Below, one piece after another: positions 43,300-55,652 of a stretch of DNA of 64,000 nucleotides. The stretch covers positions 310,001-374,000 of the forward strand of contig FMBT01000298.1 of the NCBI GenBank assembly GCA_900095095.1, written 5' to 3'. Position 1 is the stretch's first letter. Each line of letters opens with the position of its first letter. This DNA is from Fragilariopsis cylindrus CCMP1102. Taxonomy: Eukaryota > Bacillariophyta > Bacillariophyceae > Bacillariales > Bacillariaceae. The translations under genes were made by a program, and so were the position numbers. The notes under the pieces were generated by a model that saw only the letters and a program-made list of their open reading frames with translations, made no database searches and was not told the DNA's origin.

Positions 43300-46200
43300 T
43301 CAAGTATTAGTGCGAGAAATTTTCGATATATCAGATCCAACAGGCATTGCTGAATTCCTAACCAAGCTCGTTGGAATTACATGCTGTAGAATTGTTGGGT
43401 CAACCAAGTCACGGCTATATATCTTTATATTCTCCCCGTGTTGATCGTTGGTCTCACCACCAATTACGGATCCGCCAAAGTACATCATCTCTTGACATGG
43501 AGGAGAGGTATACTCTATGTTCATTTGCCGACCAAGCTCCGAACAGAACCTCCATAGTTCATCTCTATGGCGATAAACTCTACCTGCAGTTTGCCAAGAA
43601 ATTCTACAAGCTACTACTAATTTGTATTGAACCATGTCAAGATTTGTATCAATTACTTCACAGCGCAAAAAGTCGACATCTTCCCATATGTTCGGTTTCG
43701 ATCTGATATAATCATCTACCTTCTTTCTGAAAGTTTGAAGATTATCCTTGTCATGAAGGGAAATATGATATGTCAAGTCGATAGCAACTAACGACGTTTT
43801 GGTTCGATTGAGATTTGTTATTCTTGCCTGTACCAAAGAAGAGTTCGCAACAGTGCAAATCTCCCCCGACGAGGCAAATCTTAACGTCGTGATAAATAAT
43901 GTGATATCTATACAACAGACCATTGTAAATTGAACACAAACGCATTACATTTCTGTAAGATACGATAAGAAACACGAAAGAAAAGAAGATTGCAGGATTG
44001 AATAAAACGGGCTCGTACCTTCAACAACCCAAGATTTCTGTATCGAACCGTCATTTAAGTCTCCAGGGTTACTGATTATTACAATTCTATCGCCAATATC
44101 ATACGGTCTGCAAGAATAAAGGATAGTGGTGACCAAAAAAGTGGTTCGATGAGCGAGAGGGATGGGGTGCTTATTGAGAATTGACATGCTCTGTTGAACT
44201 TACCTACGAGCGCAAACGAAAAGGATACCCTATGGCGTTAAAAAAACAAATAAGTACAGTGTCGATTAGATTCGAAGACGTTTGAAATAAAAGAAAGTTC
44301 AACGCAAATAATTAGGTACATACGAACCTCAATAGCCTTGGAAGTACTCGATCCAACGGCAAACGAAGCCGCGACAAGAATCGTCGACGTCGAGGCGATA
44401 AGTGTCCACGGGTCCAAATTCAGTAGAAGCAAAATGAGTATAAAAATTACCAGAAGAAATGTGATGTTGATGAGGTTCTCAGCTTGCTTATCAATCACTT
44501 TTGCGTTCCCAACTGCGGCGCGAAAATAACATAGTTTTCTGTACACTGTATCACAAGATCGGATGAAAGCCATCATAGAGAGGTTGCCCCATATATCTGG
44601 GCGAAATATATTCTTCAGTTCAATCTTCCTGCTTTGATCTTCGCAACCATCACTATCACTGGCCAACAGCGCTAGAACAGAAAACGGGAGATGATCTGAA
44701 TACGGTGCTAGCTTCATTAAACGATGATACGTTACCTCGGCGGATTCTATACAATCTTCTCTATTTCCCGCTTTTCCAAAATTTTCGGTAAACGGATGAT
44801 CCATTCTCATGTAATCCAGGGCCCGGTTAAATTTCAGAATATCATCGAGAGAAATTTCTTCATGATTCTTTGGCACGTAGCATAGAGAAAAGAAAGTGAA
44901 GATTGAGTATTTGATCAGAAATCGTGTACGAATAGTCGAGTCCGAGAACAAAACATACCTCGTCCATTTTATCAGGCGGTATTTGCCATTTATCCAACTT
45001 TTCTTTGATGATGGATGCACTCCTCTTTGGCAGTTCCATTCGTCGCTGTGATTTTGCGTTAGGGTTTTTAGAATCATCGTTGTTGTCATCGATACTTTCA
45101 TCTTTATTGTCTTTCGAAATGTTTCCAGTTTCGAACGAGGCGGAATCATCTTCACTTCCCTGAGAGACTGCATCATTCTTAGTCTCGATGCCAAATCTCA
45201 CGCTTTCCCATCGAACTTTACGTAATTTACTCTGCCGCGATTGGCCTTTAGATGATTCCTCCGTGTCTGCTGACTCTTGTTGCGCCGTTTTCTCTTCAGC
45301 CAAAATTGCCAATTCGGCGACATCAGAAATTGCAATGATTTGTTTCAGTAGTCTTTCCAATTCCGCCTTGTAATAAACTTAGAAAGGTCCACCAATAAAG
45401 GGAAACTGTTAGTACAATATCGTAAATGCAAACGTCCATAATCTATTCAATCTTGATCGGATCTAAAAATAAAGTCAAAATAAAGTCAACGAGATGTACG
45501 TACCAACATTACCTCGACCAAATAAGAACTTGACGTATGCTCTCTTTATCATCCATAAAAATCCGACCACAACCATACACGTCAAAATATTGCGATACAA
45601 ATCACTATCTAAAATAAAGTTCCCGGGATTGGCTTGAGAGTATATGGTAATGCCAGTAGAATGTAGCCAATTCTGCTGAAAGGTGTTGCTACCTTTCATC
45701 AGAAAACAATCCCAAAGTCCCCAAGTGATTAACTAGTAGTAACAACATATTATATCAGCAACAGTAAAGAGACACATTCAGGTAAATATTAACAAGGCAA
45801 TAAATATAAGTAGATCCTAAGAAGTAGAAGGAATCAATACCAATTGAAACTTACAATGAATGGGCGACCGTGAGCTTGTAGTAGAACGAAGCGAAGCCAA
45901 GGTGCTATTATCTCCTTTCCGAACCTAGTAGACCTCACAAAAATATCAATTACTATAAATTGACAAAATGTAGAGAGTTCCAGTACCAGCAGCTGTCGAC
46001 CTACAAGTTAAATGGGCGGTGAGGAACGATTGTAGTCAAGATACACAAATACGAAAAAAAAGGAAAAAGAAATGAATATCAAGCGTACGTACCAAGAAAA
46101 TTGAGCCACCAAGATAATGTTACACCCGGTATATGTAGAGCAACAAAAGTCGGGTTTCCACAGTAGTAGAAGAGAATCCATGCTATAATAAAGGAAACCA

Positions 46201-46756
46201 CAGCAATTACAATAGTGGATTTCAGAAGTATGCCACGAATGGTTGTTACGACAACCGTGGGATTGAGCATGTTCGATAAACTAGCGATCAATCGTTTCAA
46301 TCCTGTTTCTTTGGCTCGAGCCTGTACTACTGCTGCCGCAACGACATCGTGCGTTGCTCGTGGAAGGAGAGGAATTTTTTCGGAATTAATGTCTATTTCT
46401 TTTTCAGTTTTCGTAAATATATCCTTTTGTGACAAACTTTTGAGAAGTAACGCAGGATTATTGTGGCGTATTGGTGTTTCATAGCTGATATCTCCGGGAA
46501 CCGAATGATTACTCTCCCCACGACGACCTTCGATACTGTGTAGAACAGCAGCCTTGATCTCAATAAGGTCGTCGTCGTCGCCGTTTTCTTCAAGTTTGGT
46601 AGTAGTCACCTTATTCCTATGACTTCTATCATAAATCATCCCAGACAACAACCTTAAAGGATTCGTTGTCGTGGAAGATGCACCTTTTTCGCCACTTGCA
46701 ATTGACGACGAGGAGGAAATCTTAGAAGATTTCCTCGAAGATGGAAGCGAAAACAT
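43300..46756 (-). CDS. MscS-like mechanosensitive channel, paralogue B (eight exons)
   Basis: Exons 46756-46093, 46000-45855, 45732-45504, 45377-44959, 44867-44328, 44229-44204, 44107-44019 and 43907-43300 join cleanly to 906 aa. The sixth exon is a 26-nt microexon encoding GILFVCAR. The order matches paralogue A throughout: first membrane segment (STIVIAVVSFIIAWILFYY), GRQLLVLELSTF, the WGLWDCFLMKG segment, a charged loop ending KLDKWQIPPDKMDE, an EF-hand-like LDDILKFNRALDYM region, the pore segment (LLNLDPWTLIASTSTILVAASFAVG), PYDIGDRIVI, and ITLFITTLRFASSGEICTV. It is a tension-gated channel by family. Compared with A it has three additional introns and a shorter N-terminus and C-terminus. 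No frameshift was needed. Confidence 0.85.
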
Positions 46757-47428
46757 TTTCAGTTAGATGGTTTTCTATTTGCTTTCCGTATAACTTGTGA
46801 TGATCAACATCGTCGAAAAGTGTTTATCACTGCTACTAGTACTTTTATTGTACTTGTATTACTTGTATTACTTGTACAAGTTGAAAAGTGTTCAGCAGTC
46901 GTGAAAAATAGTATGTGAATGAACAATAAGTAGGCCCTGCTACTTAGATTTTTCGTAATAATAGAGACGAGCGAAGATTAGAAGAATTATTTTAGATTTT
47001 ATATGTATCCATCAACCGTCGCGCAAAAATAAAAATTGAGCAAAATTTGTTGAGAGATTTTCCCATCCCCCAATCGCCGATTTACGTTGTCATATGTCAT
47101 ATAATATATATGTAGTACATTGTACACACATATTATATATGTAGTACAGATAGATGTTCCCTATTTGAAAAGTCAGTAGATCTACAGTGCACTACAGTAG
47201 TACAATGTATGTATCAGTCTGGAATAGCAAAACAACCAGAAAAATCTAACTCTTAATATATAATAATCTTGGTTCTTCCTTGAAAAATATATGTTAATTA
47301 TAATTCTACTGCCATACTAGGCATAGATCATAAATCTCTTGCACAACTCCTAAATATCATCAGTAATGTAGAATAACTCCTATTACTACTAGGAGTACTA
47401 TTCTTTGACTTTATAGATGATATGAACA
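46757..47428. other. Intergenic; promoter side of channel paralogue B
   Basis: It contains the second copy (about 47022-47088) of a sequence also at 35702-35765, and two copies of an ATATGTAGTACA-type segment (about 47107-47153). No gene is supported. Confidence 0.55.
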
Positions 47429-48556
47429 TTAAGATGCTTTCTTAAAATTCTGATAATACGTATCTACCATACTGATCCATTCTTCTTTTTTTGTTTCAGG
47501 TGCAAAGCTGGCCTTGAAAGAATTTTTCGCTAAAGTTTGTAGATCTTCCAACGTTAAATTCAATGATTTGTTCACGCATTTAAAATTATCATTTAAATAT
47601 CCACCAAAGTAACTTGGATCGTCACTATTAATAGTGCAACAAATATTGGCATCAAGGAATGCTTGTAAAGGAAAGTCTTCCATTTTATCGATGACACATA
47701 ATTTACAATTCGATAACGGACAAAGTGTCAATGGTATTTGCTCTTTTGCAAGTCGTTTGATTAATTTATCATCCTCTAACGAACGTATCCCATGATCGAT
47801 CCGTTCCACATTGAGTATATCAAGTGCATCACTAACAAATTCTGGCGGGCCTTCCTCCCCCGCGTGACTAACAAGTTGATATCCAGCATCTTTAGACATT
47901 TTCATTACCTTTTTAAACTTTGAGGCTGGATTACCAAGTTCCGTCGAATCAAGACCGACACCAATAATCTGATCTTTATATGGAATAGATTGTTTCAAAG
48001 TTTCAATCGCCTCTTCTTCTGTTAGGTGCTTCAGAAAGCACATAATGTAGTAGGCAGAAATACCAAATTCCTTTTCGGCATCAATCCTAGCTCGTGTTAA
48101 CCCATCAATGACATCCTTAAATTCAACACCACGATCCGTATGTGTTTGTGGATCAAAGAAAATCTCTGCGTGGAGTACATTATCCTCATGAGCTTTCTTA
48201 AAATAAGCAAAGGCCAAATCGTAAAAATCTTCTTCATGGATCAATACATTAGCGCCATCATAGTATATATCTAAAAAGGATTGTAGATTTTCAAAATCAT
48301 ATACCTCACGTAATTTCTCAACGGATTCATACTTCAATGCCTTATTATTTCGTTTCGCTAATTCGAATACCTACAGTTAGTAGAATAAAATGACGATGAA
48401 ACAATAAAAATTAGATTATAATATTGAAATACACGCTCATATGTAAACTTAATGTTCGACGTTACGTACCATTTCCGGTTCTAGTGTACCCTCGATGTGC
48501 AGATGAAGCTCACATTTAGGAAGTCCATCAATAAATTTATCGCCATCAGTGGTCAT
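47429..48556 (-). CDS. Adenine deaminase, AAH1/bacterial Ade type, two exons
   Basis: Exon 1 is 48556-48470 and exon 2 is 48370-47429 (phase-0 intron of 99 nt); 342 aa, no frameshift. Metal ligands are in LHLHIEG (residues near 18-21), VSHAGEEGP (with the catalytic Glu) and the final NSDDPSYFGGY; ERIDHGIRS carries another conserved His. The CPLSNCKLCV and DDPSYFGGYLNDNF motifs are those of the adenine deaminase branch, not the CPWSS/N-T-DDP form of classical adenosine deaminases, so the preferred reaction is adenine to hypoxanthine plus ammonia. This is purine salvage, probably cytosolic because no presequence is seen. Substrate preference is inferred from motifs only. Confidence 0.87.
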
Positions 48557-49272
48557 ATTATTGGTGAAACTTTGCGGCGTTATGCTTAGAGATTGATAAT
48601 CCTAATAATTTGCAACCAATACTTTGTTTATAAATTTTTATTAAAACGTAGCCGCACTTTGTGTTGTGCTGTGAGATGCTTCGTGGTATCAAATGCAATA
48701 GAATTAGCTAGGTAGTCACTTCTTCAAGTAGTCAGAGCTGTTTCCACACTCTGTTACAGTAATGGAGTTTTCATTCGCCATCCTTCATATTGCTTCTACT
48801 AATTTCATCGGAACTGATTGAACTGATGTATTGGATTTTTGTGACCGATCGAATTCTTGGGTGTCAAAAAAAGGCGAAACGTTTGTGTATGTGAAGGCAA
48901 TATCGCTATTTGGGGGACAATAAAAGGGGCCAAATATCATAGTCCTCAGTCGCAACTAATACTAACCCCTTTTAAACGCTGATATCGTCGTGCTAAACAT
49001 TTTGTTTCAAATTAATTTGATTTTTAAAGTTGTGCTAACTATAATAGTAATATTCAAATAACACAACAGACCACCACACACAAACTTTCAAAATAGGCGA
49101 AGCAGTCCTATCATACTATAAAGAGTGTATAGAAGAAGTACTAACCCCTATACTGCATATCTCTTCTTTTATTGCTGTTGACTTCAACGACCTTACAGAA
49201 CACTTTTACCATTCCTAAGTAACGGATTTGCCTTTTTCAACCGCTACCCGCGACCCATCACCACAACTAAAG
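48557..49272. other. Divergent intergenic region
   Basis: About 700 bases between the adenine deaminase and nucleoporin-like starts, with presumed promoters of both. AT-rich; no gene or notable repeat seen. Confidence 0.5.
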
Positions 49273-51959
49273 ATGCCTCGCTTGATTTCAAATTCTTTGT
49301 CAAATTCAATGCCATTCGGCTCTCCATCAATGAGTGGTGCTCCGTCGAAAGTATCCGCATCTTTTGGAGACGATGTTTCGCCAGGTATAGCAAATTATGC
49401 GTCCAATGATAATTATGCTCCTACCGGGATATCTTCTTCGTCTTCTTCGTCTTCAGTGAGACTATCATGCTCGAGTCCAGGCGGGAGAGCTGTTCATTCG
49501 CTCTCAATGACGACTTCTGCTTCTTCGTCGGTATGGTGTATTGAGACTCATTCACTCCCACTTGTTGGGACGGTAGACAATGATTACACGGGCTCAAACA
49601 ATGAATATGATGATGAGAAGAGTCCATCAATAATCCGAACGATACTTCCGGGTAAAGTCTGTTCTGCACTGTCGCGGTATCCCCCTATTGAATTGCTTTG
49701 TGTTGGTGTACTCTCTCCTTCCCCAAGTAATCCTGCCAGTGCTGGTGGTGCAACTCCCGACTACAGTAGCAGCAGGAATAATAGAAACGAAAGAGAAGCG
49801 GGTCGACACTCGCTGCCCTCTGTGTGTGTATACACGAAGAAAGATGTTTTCCTTCTGGATATATCGTATGACGCAACCGGAGCAGCGGAGGTTGAAGGTG
49901 TAGTTTATGTCCAGGAACCTTACGAGGATATTCTAATGGGAAACGCGACCGTCAACATCCTACGAATTCGACAGGCACCACAAAAATTTAATGGATATAC
50001 AACTCTTTGTCCAGCGAGGGCTATGGCTATGCTTACTCAATACCCTTCGACAAGTGATTATTGTCTCTGTCTCTACCACGGTAGCGTAGGACGATCATCA
50101 TCATCGTCGTCGTCAACAATTACCATGTCAACAAAAGAACCCACCTCCCATTATTTTCATATGGAAGACTTATCAGATCCGAATGAACAAATGATCGATT
50201 TTTGTTTCTGCCAATCGAATGGATTATCTCTATTATCATCTCTTACGGTAGCCTTCCTGAAGGCATCTGGTGAAGTTCTATTTGCTACTCCTATCGTTTT
50301 TCATGGTACTGTCGTACCCAGCCAGACCGTTACCAAAACTCTAGAGTTTATAGATGGTTCACTTAAGGAATTGGACCAATCGTCGGCAACGTGGAAACAA
50401 TTCCGTGCAGCGAAGCGATTTCTCATCGATGCTTTTCCCAACACTGGTAGGGAAAATTTTGTCACTGTAGAAAACAACACGACTGCCAATAATAAACCAA
50501 TAGAAGCCCTTAATTGGACAGTAAAGTTACAGGGACCCATTCTGTTGCCTCCACAATTTGATAACGATGGCAGCGAGTATTCATCGTTTATGCCAGCAGG
50601 AAGTATTGAACCATTTGGGGAAGCGGGGGAATTAGTGGGTCTCGCTATAGGATACTTGGATGAGAAGGTAGACTTTGCTGTGATATCACCTTCTTCGTTT
50701 ATCCCACGATTCAAGTATGAAAGTGAAGAAGATAGCTATGAATTAGATAATAATTTAACGATAGGACACACAGTCAACCATGTTGATTTCAGTGGCAGCA
50801 GTGGCATCAACAATGTCAAGGATATCAAATTGATCTACGACCCAATGATGGACAACGTCGTTCATTATCTAACACCAAATCAAATAATAAGTATTTCCAC
50901 TAATACGGTGAAAATTGCATCCAACAAGGTCCGAAATCATGGATCAACAAATTTGATGGGACGGGGAGTGTTTTCTCCTCCTTCAAGAAGAAGCGACTTA
51001 CGAGCCAAGACCATAGCATGGAATTGTTTAGATGCGACATCCTTCCAAATAAAACAAAATCCAATAGTCGGTGCTGTGATTAGTGGTGACGTTCAGCTTG
51101 GGCATATCATGGTAGTACGGTTCTCCAATGAAATATGGTCGCCATCAACTTGACCGAAACGCGACATCTTCGTGAAATGGAAAACTTCGCAGGGCCAGAG
51201 CAGGTCCTCGCTATTCAAGACGGTCAGACTAATTCTATATCAGAGGCTGAACAGCTTGTACTAAGTTCTCTGAACGAGACACAGGCACTTACTGATATCG
51301 TGCAACCTCTTATACAAGATGTCATTGAGGGAATTGGAGCGCTGGCTCAAGTCGGTGGAAGTGCAACCGCACAAGCAGATGTTACACCTGATGTTCTTGC
51401 CGCTGTCATTGGCATTCAAAGCAAGTGCAAAAAAGGAATTTTCATCCCATTTATGGAAATGAAAGAACATGTCACTGCTCGACGAGAAGAACTCAAAGAG
51501 ATAAACAAGACACAAATGCTGCAGCTGAAAGTATTAAAAGAAACGATTGCGAATCTGCGACAAAAACAGTTATCAATCAAGGAAAAGACAGAGATTATGA
51601 TCGAAAACTCTAAATCTCTCGCAGATCGAAGTGCGTCAGCCTTACAATCTTCTAAAGACCTTCTTCCTACCATTACACAAGCAGAATACGACTACTTTCA
51701 AGAACTAAAACGTTTGGACGAGAAGACACAAATGTGGAAGAGTGAAGTCGATCGGTTATCTTTGAATGTTTCGAGTATAAACCATTCTTCAGCCGCTACT
51801 CCTGGTACATTCTCCCTTTCACCAGATGATTTAAAGAATCCTAGACAACTCTTGACCGCATCTGGAATGATAATTGAAAACTATAAAACGGACTTCGCAT
51901 CAGCGGAAGAAAATGTAGATCGGTTGGCAGCAGTTGCTGGTTTTGTGCGTGATGAATAA
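49273..51959 (+). CDS. Nup88-like nucleoporin; one frameshift
   Basis: ATG at 49273 (MPRLISNSLS); the frame is open upstream but lacks an ATG. The first part (to about 51130) is a Ser-rich N-terminus followed by a long beta-strand-rich region (LLCVGVLSP, SVCVYTKKDVFLLDISYD, GHIMVVRFSNE) consistent with a beta-propeller. One base is missing near 51131; the next frame resumes at once with NMVAINLTETRHLREME, a strand-to-helix switch. The rest is coiled coil (LQLKVLKETIANLRQKQLSIKEKTEIMIENSKSLA...). A propeller with a C-terminal coiled coil of this type, with helices ending ELKRLDEKTQMWKSEVDRL, matches Nup88/Nup82, part of the cytoplasmic face of the nuclear pore. About 895 aa after correction. 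The family call rests on architecture and weak similarity. Confidence 0.58.
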
Positions 51960-52174
51960 CCATTGAATAATGGCTGTCTTTCTATAAAGCAGTATACAGT
52001 AGAAAGTAGGCAATAGGGCACATCATAAAAAATTAGATGATATTAAGCGCATTTAATTTCGTGAGAAAGTAGCAAGGGTCGAAATGCAAGTTTTATTTTC
52101 TCTCGATCATAAGTAATATAATTTAATATGACTATATTTATTCTGTATATAAAATATAATACAGATCCTTTATA

Positions 52175-52984
52175 TTAAAAGGTATCTAATGGTACCATAT
52201 ACTGTCTAAATTCTCCATCTGTTAGTTCCACCTGGAAATACACACCTCGATATGTACCGTCGTATGGTTCCAACATTGCGTCGCCTGGTTTCCATAGTGC
52301 ATCAAATCCTTGTCCACTTTTTCGAATGGCGGTGAATGTGTATACACCACCAGAATTGTATTTAATATAAACTGGTCCATTTATATCAAGAGGAACACCA
52401 TCTTTATCCATACCGTGAAGAAGTCCACGAGGTAAAGCCAACGCTGTCACCCAAGCTTTGAGTGTTGCAAGACCTACTTCTACAGATGGTGCACATACTC
52501 CTAACACACATCGTCCTGTTGTTGAATCACGATCCCGATCGTCTGTTGCGATGCCCGAAAGGAAGCGTATGGACTGTACTAGTTGTGTATTATTTCGATC
52601 GTCGTCGTCATCTTTGTCGTCATCATTTTGTTCACTACCAGCTGCAAAAGATTCAGGATTGTAAAATTTATCAAATTCAGAAAGTATTCGAGATGCCTCT
52701 TCAATTGAATCAATATTTGAAGTACCATATCTAGCAGTATTTTTTGAAGACGACGACGATGATGATGACGACGACGATGATGATGATGATGAAAAAAATG
52801 GTCCTACTTGCAATGATTCCGTCGTCGTCTGCACCATACTAAATCTTCGTTGTTGTTCGACCGATACAAAACAATGTGTCATCGTCGTCGTTGTTGTTAT
52901 CAGCAACTTCAAAATTAATTGCCACACACAAATAGTGGTAACAAACGTATTTCGTCCGATGAATATTTGTACTAATCGGATCAT
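52175..52984 (-). CDS. DUF1824-like protein, probably plastid-targeted
   Basis: Intact ORF; the start chosen is the ATG at 52984 (MIRLVQIFIGRNTF), as the frame upstream has no ATG. The N-terminus is a hydrophobic signal-like stretch followed by Thr/Ser-rich sequence and a 16-residue Ser run from an AGC/TCA repeat, fitting the bipartite presequence of secondary plastids, although no clear ASAFAP site is seen. The C-terminal part (ATLKAWVTALALPRG, DINGPVYIKYNSGGVYTF, PYDGTYRGVYFQVEL, MVPLDTF) matches the cyanobacterial and plastid DUF1824 pattern (G.VFIKYN, Y.G.YRGV...Q, the PLDLF-like end). The function of that family is unknown. A central acidic DDDKDDDDD loop is specific here. Confidence 0.62.
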   Translation of the reverse strand: MIRLVQIFIGRNTFVTTICVWQLILKLLITTTTTMTHCFVSVEQQRRFSMVQTTTESLQVGPFFSSSSSSSSSSSSSSSSKNTARYGTSNIDSIEEASRILSEFDKFYNPESFAAGSEQNDDDKDDDDDRNNTQLVQSIRFLSGIATDDRDRDSTTGRCVLGVCAPSVEVGLATLKAWVTALALPRGLLHGMDKDGVPLDINGPVYIKYNSGGVYTFTAIRKSGQGFDALWKPGDAMLEPYDGTYRGVYFQVELTDGEFRQYMVPLDTF

Positions 52985-53579
52985 TTTGAGAGGATTGTTC
53001 AAGCGCTCAAGTTAATAGTAATAATAAATAAGCCGAAAGTGGTACTACCATTGTCTCAAGGCCATAATAGAGATCTTGAAGTCTGAATATAAAGAAAAAT
53101 TATGATGTGTACTGTAACGTGAGATGTGGCAATGATTCACTAGTGACTCGTGTCTTGAGTTTGGTGGAGGCACTTTTTAAGTTTTGTGGAAGTGTTTGCA
53201 AAATTGACATTTTTTTCTTCGTATCCGTTATATTGTCGTACTTATGAATATGTGCCCCATCATGTCGGTCCTCCTCGTTGAAGCTGATGATAATAACGGC
53301 ACGATCATTTTTCTTCAGAAAACCAACAAAAACTTTCGAGAATTACCGTATTATTTATGTGTGCATGCATATTTTAATGTGTGTACGCTACTACAGTATA
53401 AAAGTAACACCTTACAACTAACCACGTTACTCGTACAAAACAAACCTCTCGACCTCTACTAGTACATCCTCATCTATATACTAATTTCATCACTGAACAA
53501 AGTTAATAGCAACAAATTAATTGCTCTTACAATTCGATCGGTGGGACAGTTCTGTAGGCTACCATACTATAAATTAAAT
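52985..53579. other. Divergent intergenic region
   Basis: About 600 bases between the DUF1824 gene and a small membrane-protein gene. Nothing coding is supported; one open frame (53244-53462) has no recognisable features. Confidence 0.5.
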
Positions 53580-54048
53580 ATGACGTACCGTGCACGAGGA
53601 AGATCACTGATAGAAGTTGTTCTGGTAAGTTTTTTTCGACGACGTGTGATCGTGATATGATGCGTGCTGCGACGGTAACGTTTGGTCTCCACGTTTTATT
53701 GTTACTATTACTTTCGACTTTTCACTAACCTTCTTTATTCGTTTCAACTATTTTGTCTCTGTTCCTTCCTTTCCTTCTCTCTGCGAAAATAAATAATAAT
53801 TACATAATAATAATAAATAGGCCGTTTGTTTTGTTGTATTTCTTGTTGGGTTCATAACAGTACTTTGTATTGGAAATTATTTCCGAGCGAAACGAGCACA
53901 AGAACGACAAAGACAACGACGACTGGCAAAGTTAGCAGCATCGAATAATGCATCACAGGCACAAGGGATGTATGCAACCGATGCAAATTATTCAGCATCA
54001 TATGAAGCACCAGCGCATGTGGCAGGAAATGGAGGTGTACAAGCATAG
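53580..54048 (+). CDS. Small single-pass membrane protein, two exons, unknown function
   Basis: Exon 1 is 53580-53624 (MTYRARGRSLIEVVL) and exon 2 is 53821-54048, joined by a phase-0 GT-AG intron of 196 nt with an AT-rich 3' part ending AAATAG. The product is 90 aa: a basic N-terminus, one membrane segment (AVCFVVFLVGFITVLCIG), a strongly basic stretch (RAKRAQERQRQRRLAKLAA), then an Ala/Ser/Tyr/Gln-rich tail. By the positive-inside rule the basic region would face the cytosol. The intron position at the start of the membrane helix, and clean splice sites, support a real gene although each exon is too short to stand out. The family is not recognised. Confidence 0.65.
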
Positions 54049-54980
54049 CATTAGCATCATAGCATTGAATAGAATAGAATTGAATTGAATTGAGTCTTCA
54101 TTTTTAATGCTCTTTTCCGAATTCGAATGTACTTTATTTCGAATGCCGGTAGTGGAGGTGGTCATCCAATAATTTTTTCCTTGATTGATTTTATTTTATT
54201 GGAATGGGGTTCAAGTTAGAAAAGGAAAAGAAAAAAAAGTGGTTTGGTATTGGGGTCGGGTCGTCACTACCTTTCTCACCACAATTCTGCTTCTTGAATA
54301 TAATACCTCACAATGAATAGAGACAAAGGCTTACCGATTTTTACTGATATAGATAACGAATACAGGGGGATCGTACCGTTACTTTTAATATATATATAAT
54401 ACGGAAAGAATTTTTCTGAGATGTTGGAACACAAAAACAATGATTATTTATACTAATGAAACAATTAAAAAGATTCTATACACAGTAATTTTTGCATTGG
54501 ATATCATACTGTATCTGAAATTGGGCTAGTGAAAATGAAAATATAGTCATGGGTGGTTTGCAATGATGTCTGGTCTGCCTTATGGATGGAACAACATTGA
54601 GAATATTTGTACCGGGCCAACCCTTCGAATGTATGGAAATGCAGTTCGTCTTTCAATTTGAGTAGAATAGGTTGTATCTAAACTACATGTAATGTAGTTT
54701 TCGTGACATCTCTTCAAATCAATCAAACATCTGTTTTATTTGTCGAAACGAAATTCGCCGTTATGATCAGTCATTTTTTCAGTATATCTATTATCCCATA
54801 TCGTTGCAGTACACCGTCACAAAGCTAGTTGCTAAAATCGAATGAAAGCATAACGACTTACTAAGCTTTGATGGATATATAGAATATGCAACTTCTGTTC
54901 TACTTCAGTACTGTAGTATTAGTGTTTCTGTAAAAATAGCTTATATCAAAAACAAAGATGTACCAAACAAAACTATATAG
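54049..54980. other. Convergent intergenic region, no gene seen
   Basis: About 930 AT-rich bases between two 3' ends. A GAATAGAATAGAATTGAATTG simple repeat lies at its left end (about 54067-54092). No coding evidence. Confidence 0.55.
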
Positions 54981-55652
54981 TTATTGTTTAGTTCTTTGTC
55001 CATACAGCTTTATATCCATGACAAGATCTGGCTGGTATTGTCGTTCTGAATTACAGTAAATATTTTTGAATCTCTGGTATGATTCGAATGCGTCCTTTGG
55101 ACTAGGTATGGGCCCCGGGTGACCATTTTCGACACATAGGGTTTTGGATTGTTCTGCAAGTTTAGTGTATCCTAATGATTGAGGTATTATCACTCGTCGG
55201 ATCCCTCCAGGTAGCATTGGTTTTAATGACCCTCCATCACCAAGAATAGCTTGTTCAATACCAACAATTGTAGAACCATCACCTAATATCCATCGATATG
55301 GTATATCTAAATCCTGTGTACTGAAAATTTTGGCCCCGTACCGTGCTCCCGTTGTTGACATAACGTAGTCAATTGTGGTAGTAGAACCTAACTTAAATGG
55401 GACACCACTTCCAAGCTTAGCGTCAGCCCATTGCACACCAGACGATGATGTTTCAAATTCCAAGGCAAATGCTTTGTCAACGTCTACCAAACCGCCCGTA
55501 ACAAGACCAGCGGTTGATGCTGCCACAACGGAGGAAGTCTGAACGAAAACTGCTCGCCGAGAAAGCGACGGAGAAGAAAGACTATGACAAATGGTCATCA
55601 AGCAACAAAAAGCCGATGACAGCGCATGAATGTAACGAATTGTTGGTATCAT
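54981..55652 (-). CDS. FKBP-type peptidyl-prolyl isomerase, thylakoid lumen
   Basis: Intact 223-aa ORF. The N-terminus shows three targeting parts: a hydrophobic ER-type signal (ALSSAFCCLMTICHSLS), a short Ser-rich transit-like stretch, and a twin-arginine thylakoid signal SRRAVFVQTSSVVAASTAGL ending AFA before the mature domain. The FKBP domain has LGSGVPFKLGSTTTIDYVM, a reduced active-site region with IFSTQDLDIPYRWILGDG, VIGIEQ-like IVGIEQAILG and LPGGIRRVIIPQSLGYT. FKBPs isomerise proline peptide bonds; lumenal members assist photosystem assembly. The length and motif order match lumenal FKBPs of diatoms and plants. The GGIRRVIIPQSLGY motif is the best evidence. Catalytic activity of lumenal FKBPs is often weak. 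Confidence 0.8.
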   Translation of the reverse strand: MIPTIRYIHALSSAFCCLMTICHSLSSPSLSRRAVFVQTSSVVAASTAGLVTGGLVDVDKAFALEFETSSSGVQWADAKLGSGVPFKLGSTTTIDYVMSTTGARYGAKIFSTQDLDIPYRWILGDGSTIVGIEQAILGDGGSLKPMLPGGIRRVIIPQSLGYTKLAEQSKTLCVENGHPGPIPSPKDAFESYQRFKNIYCNSERQYQPDLVMDIKLYGQRTKQ

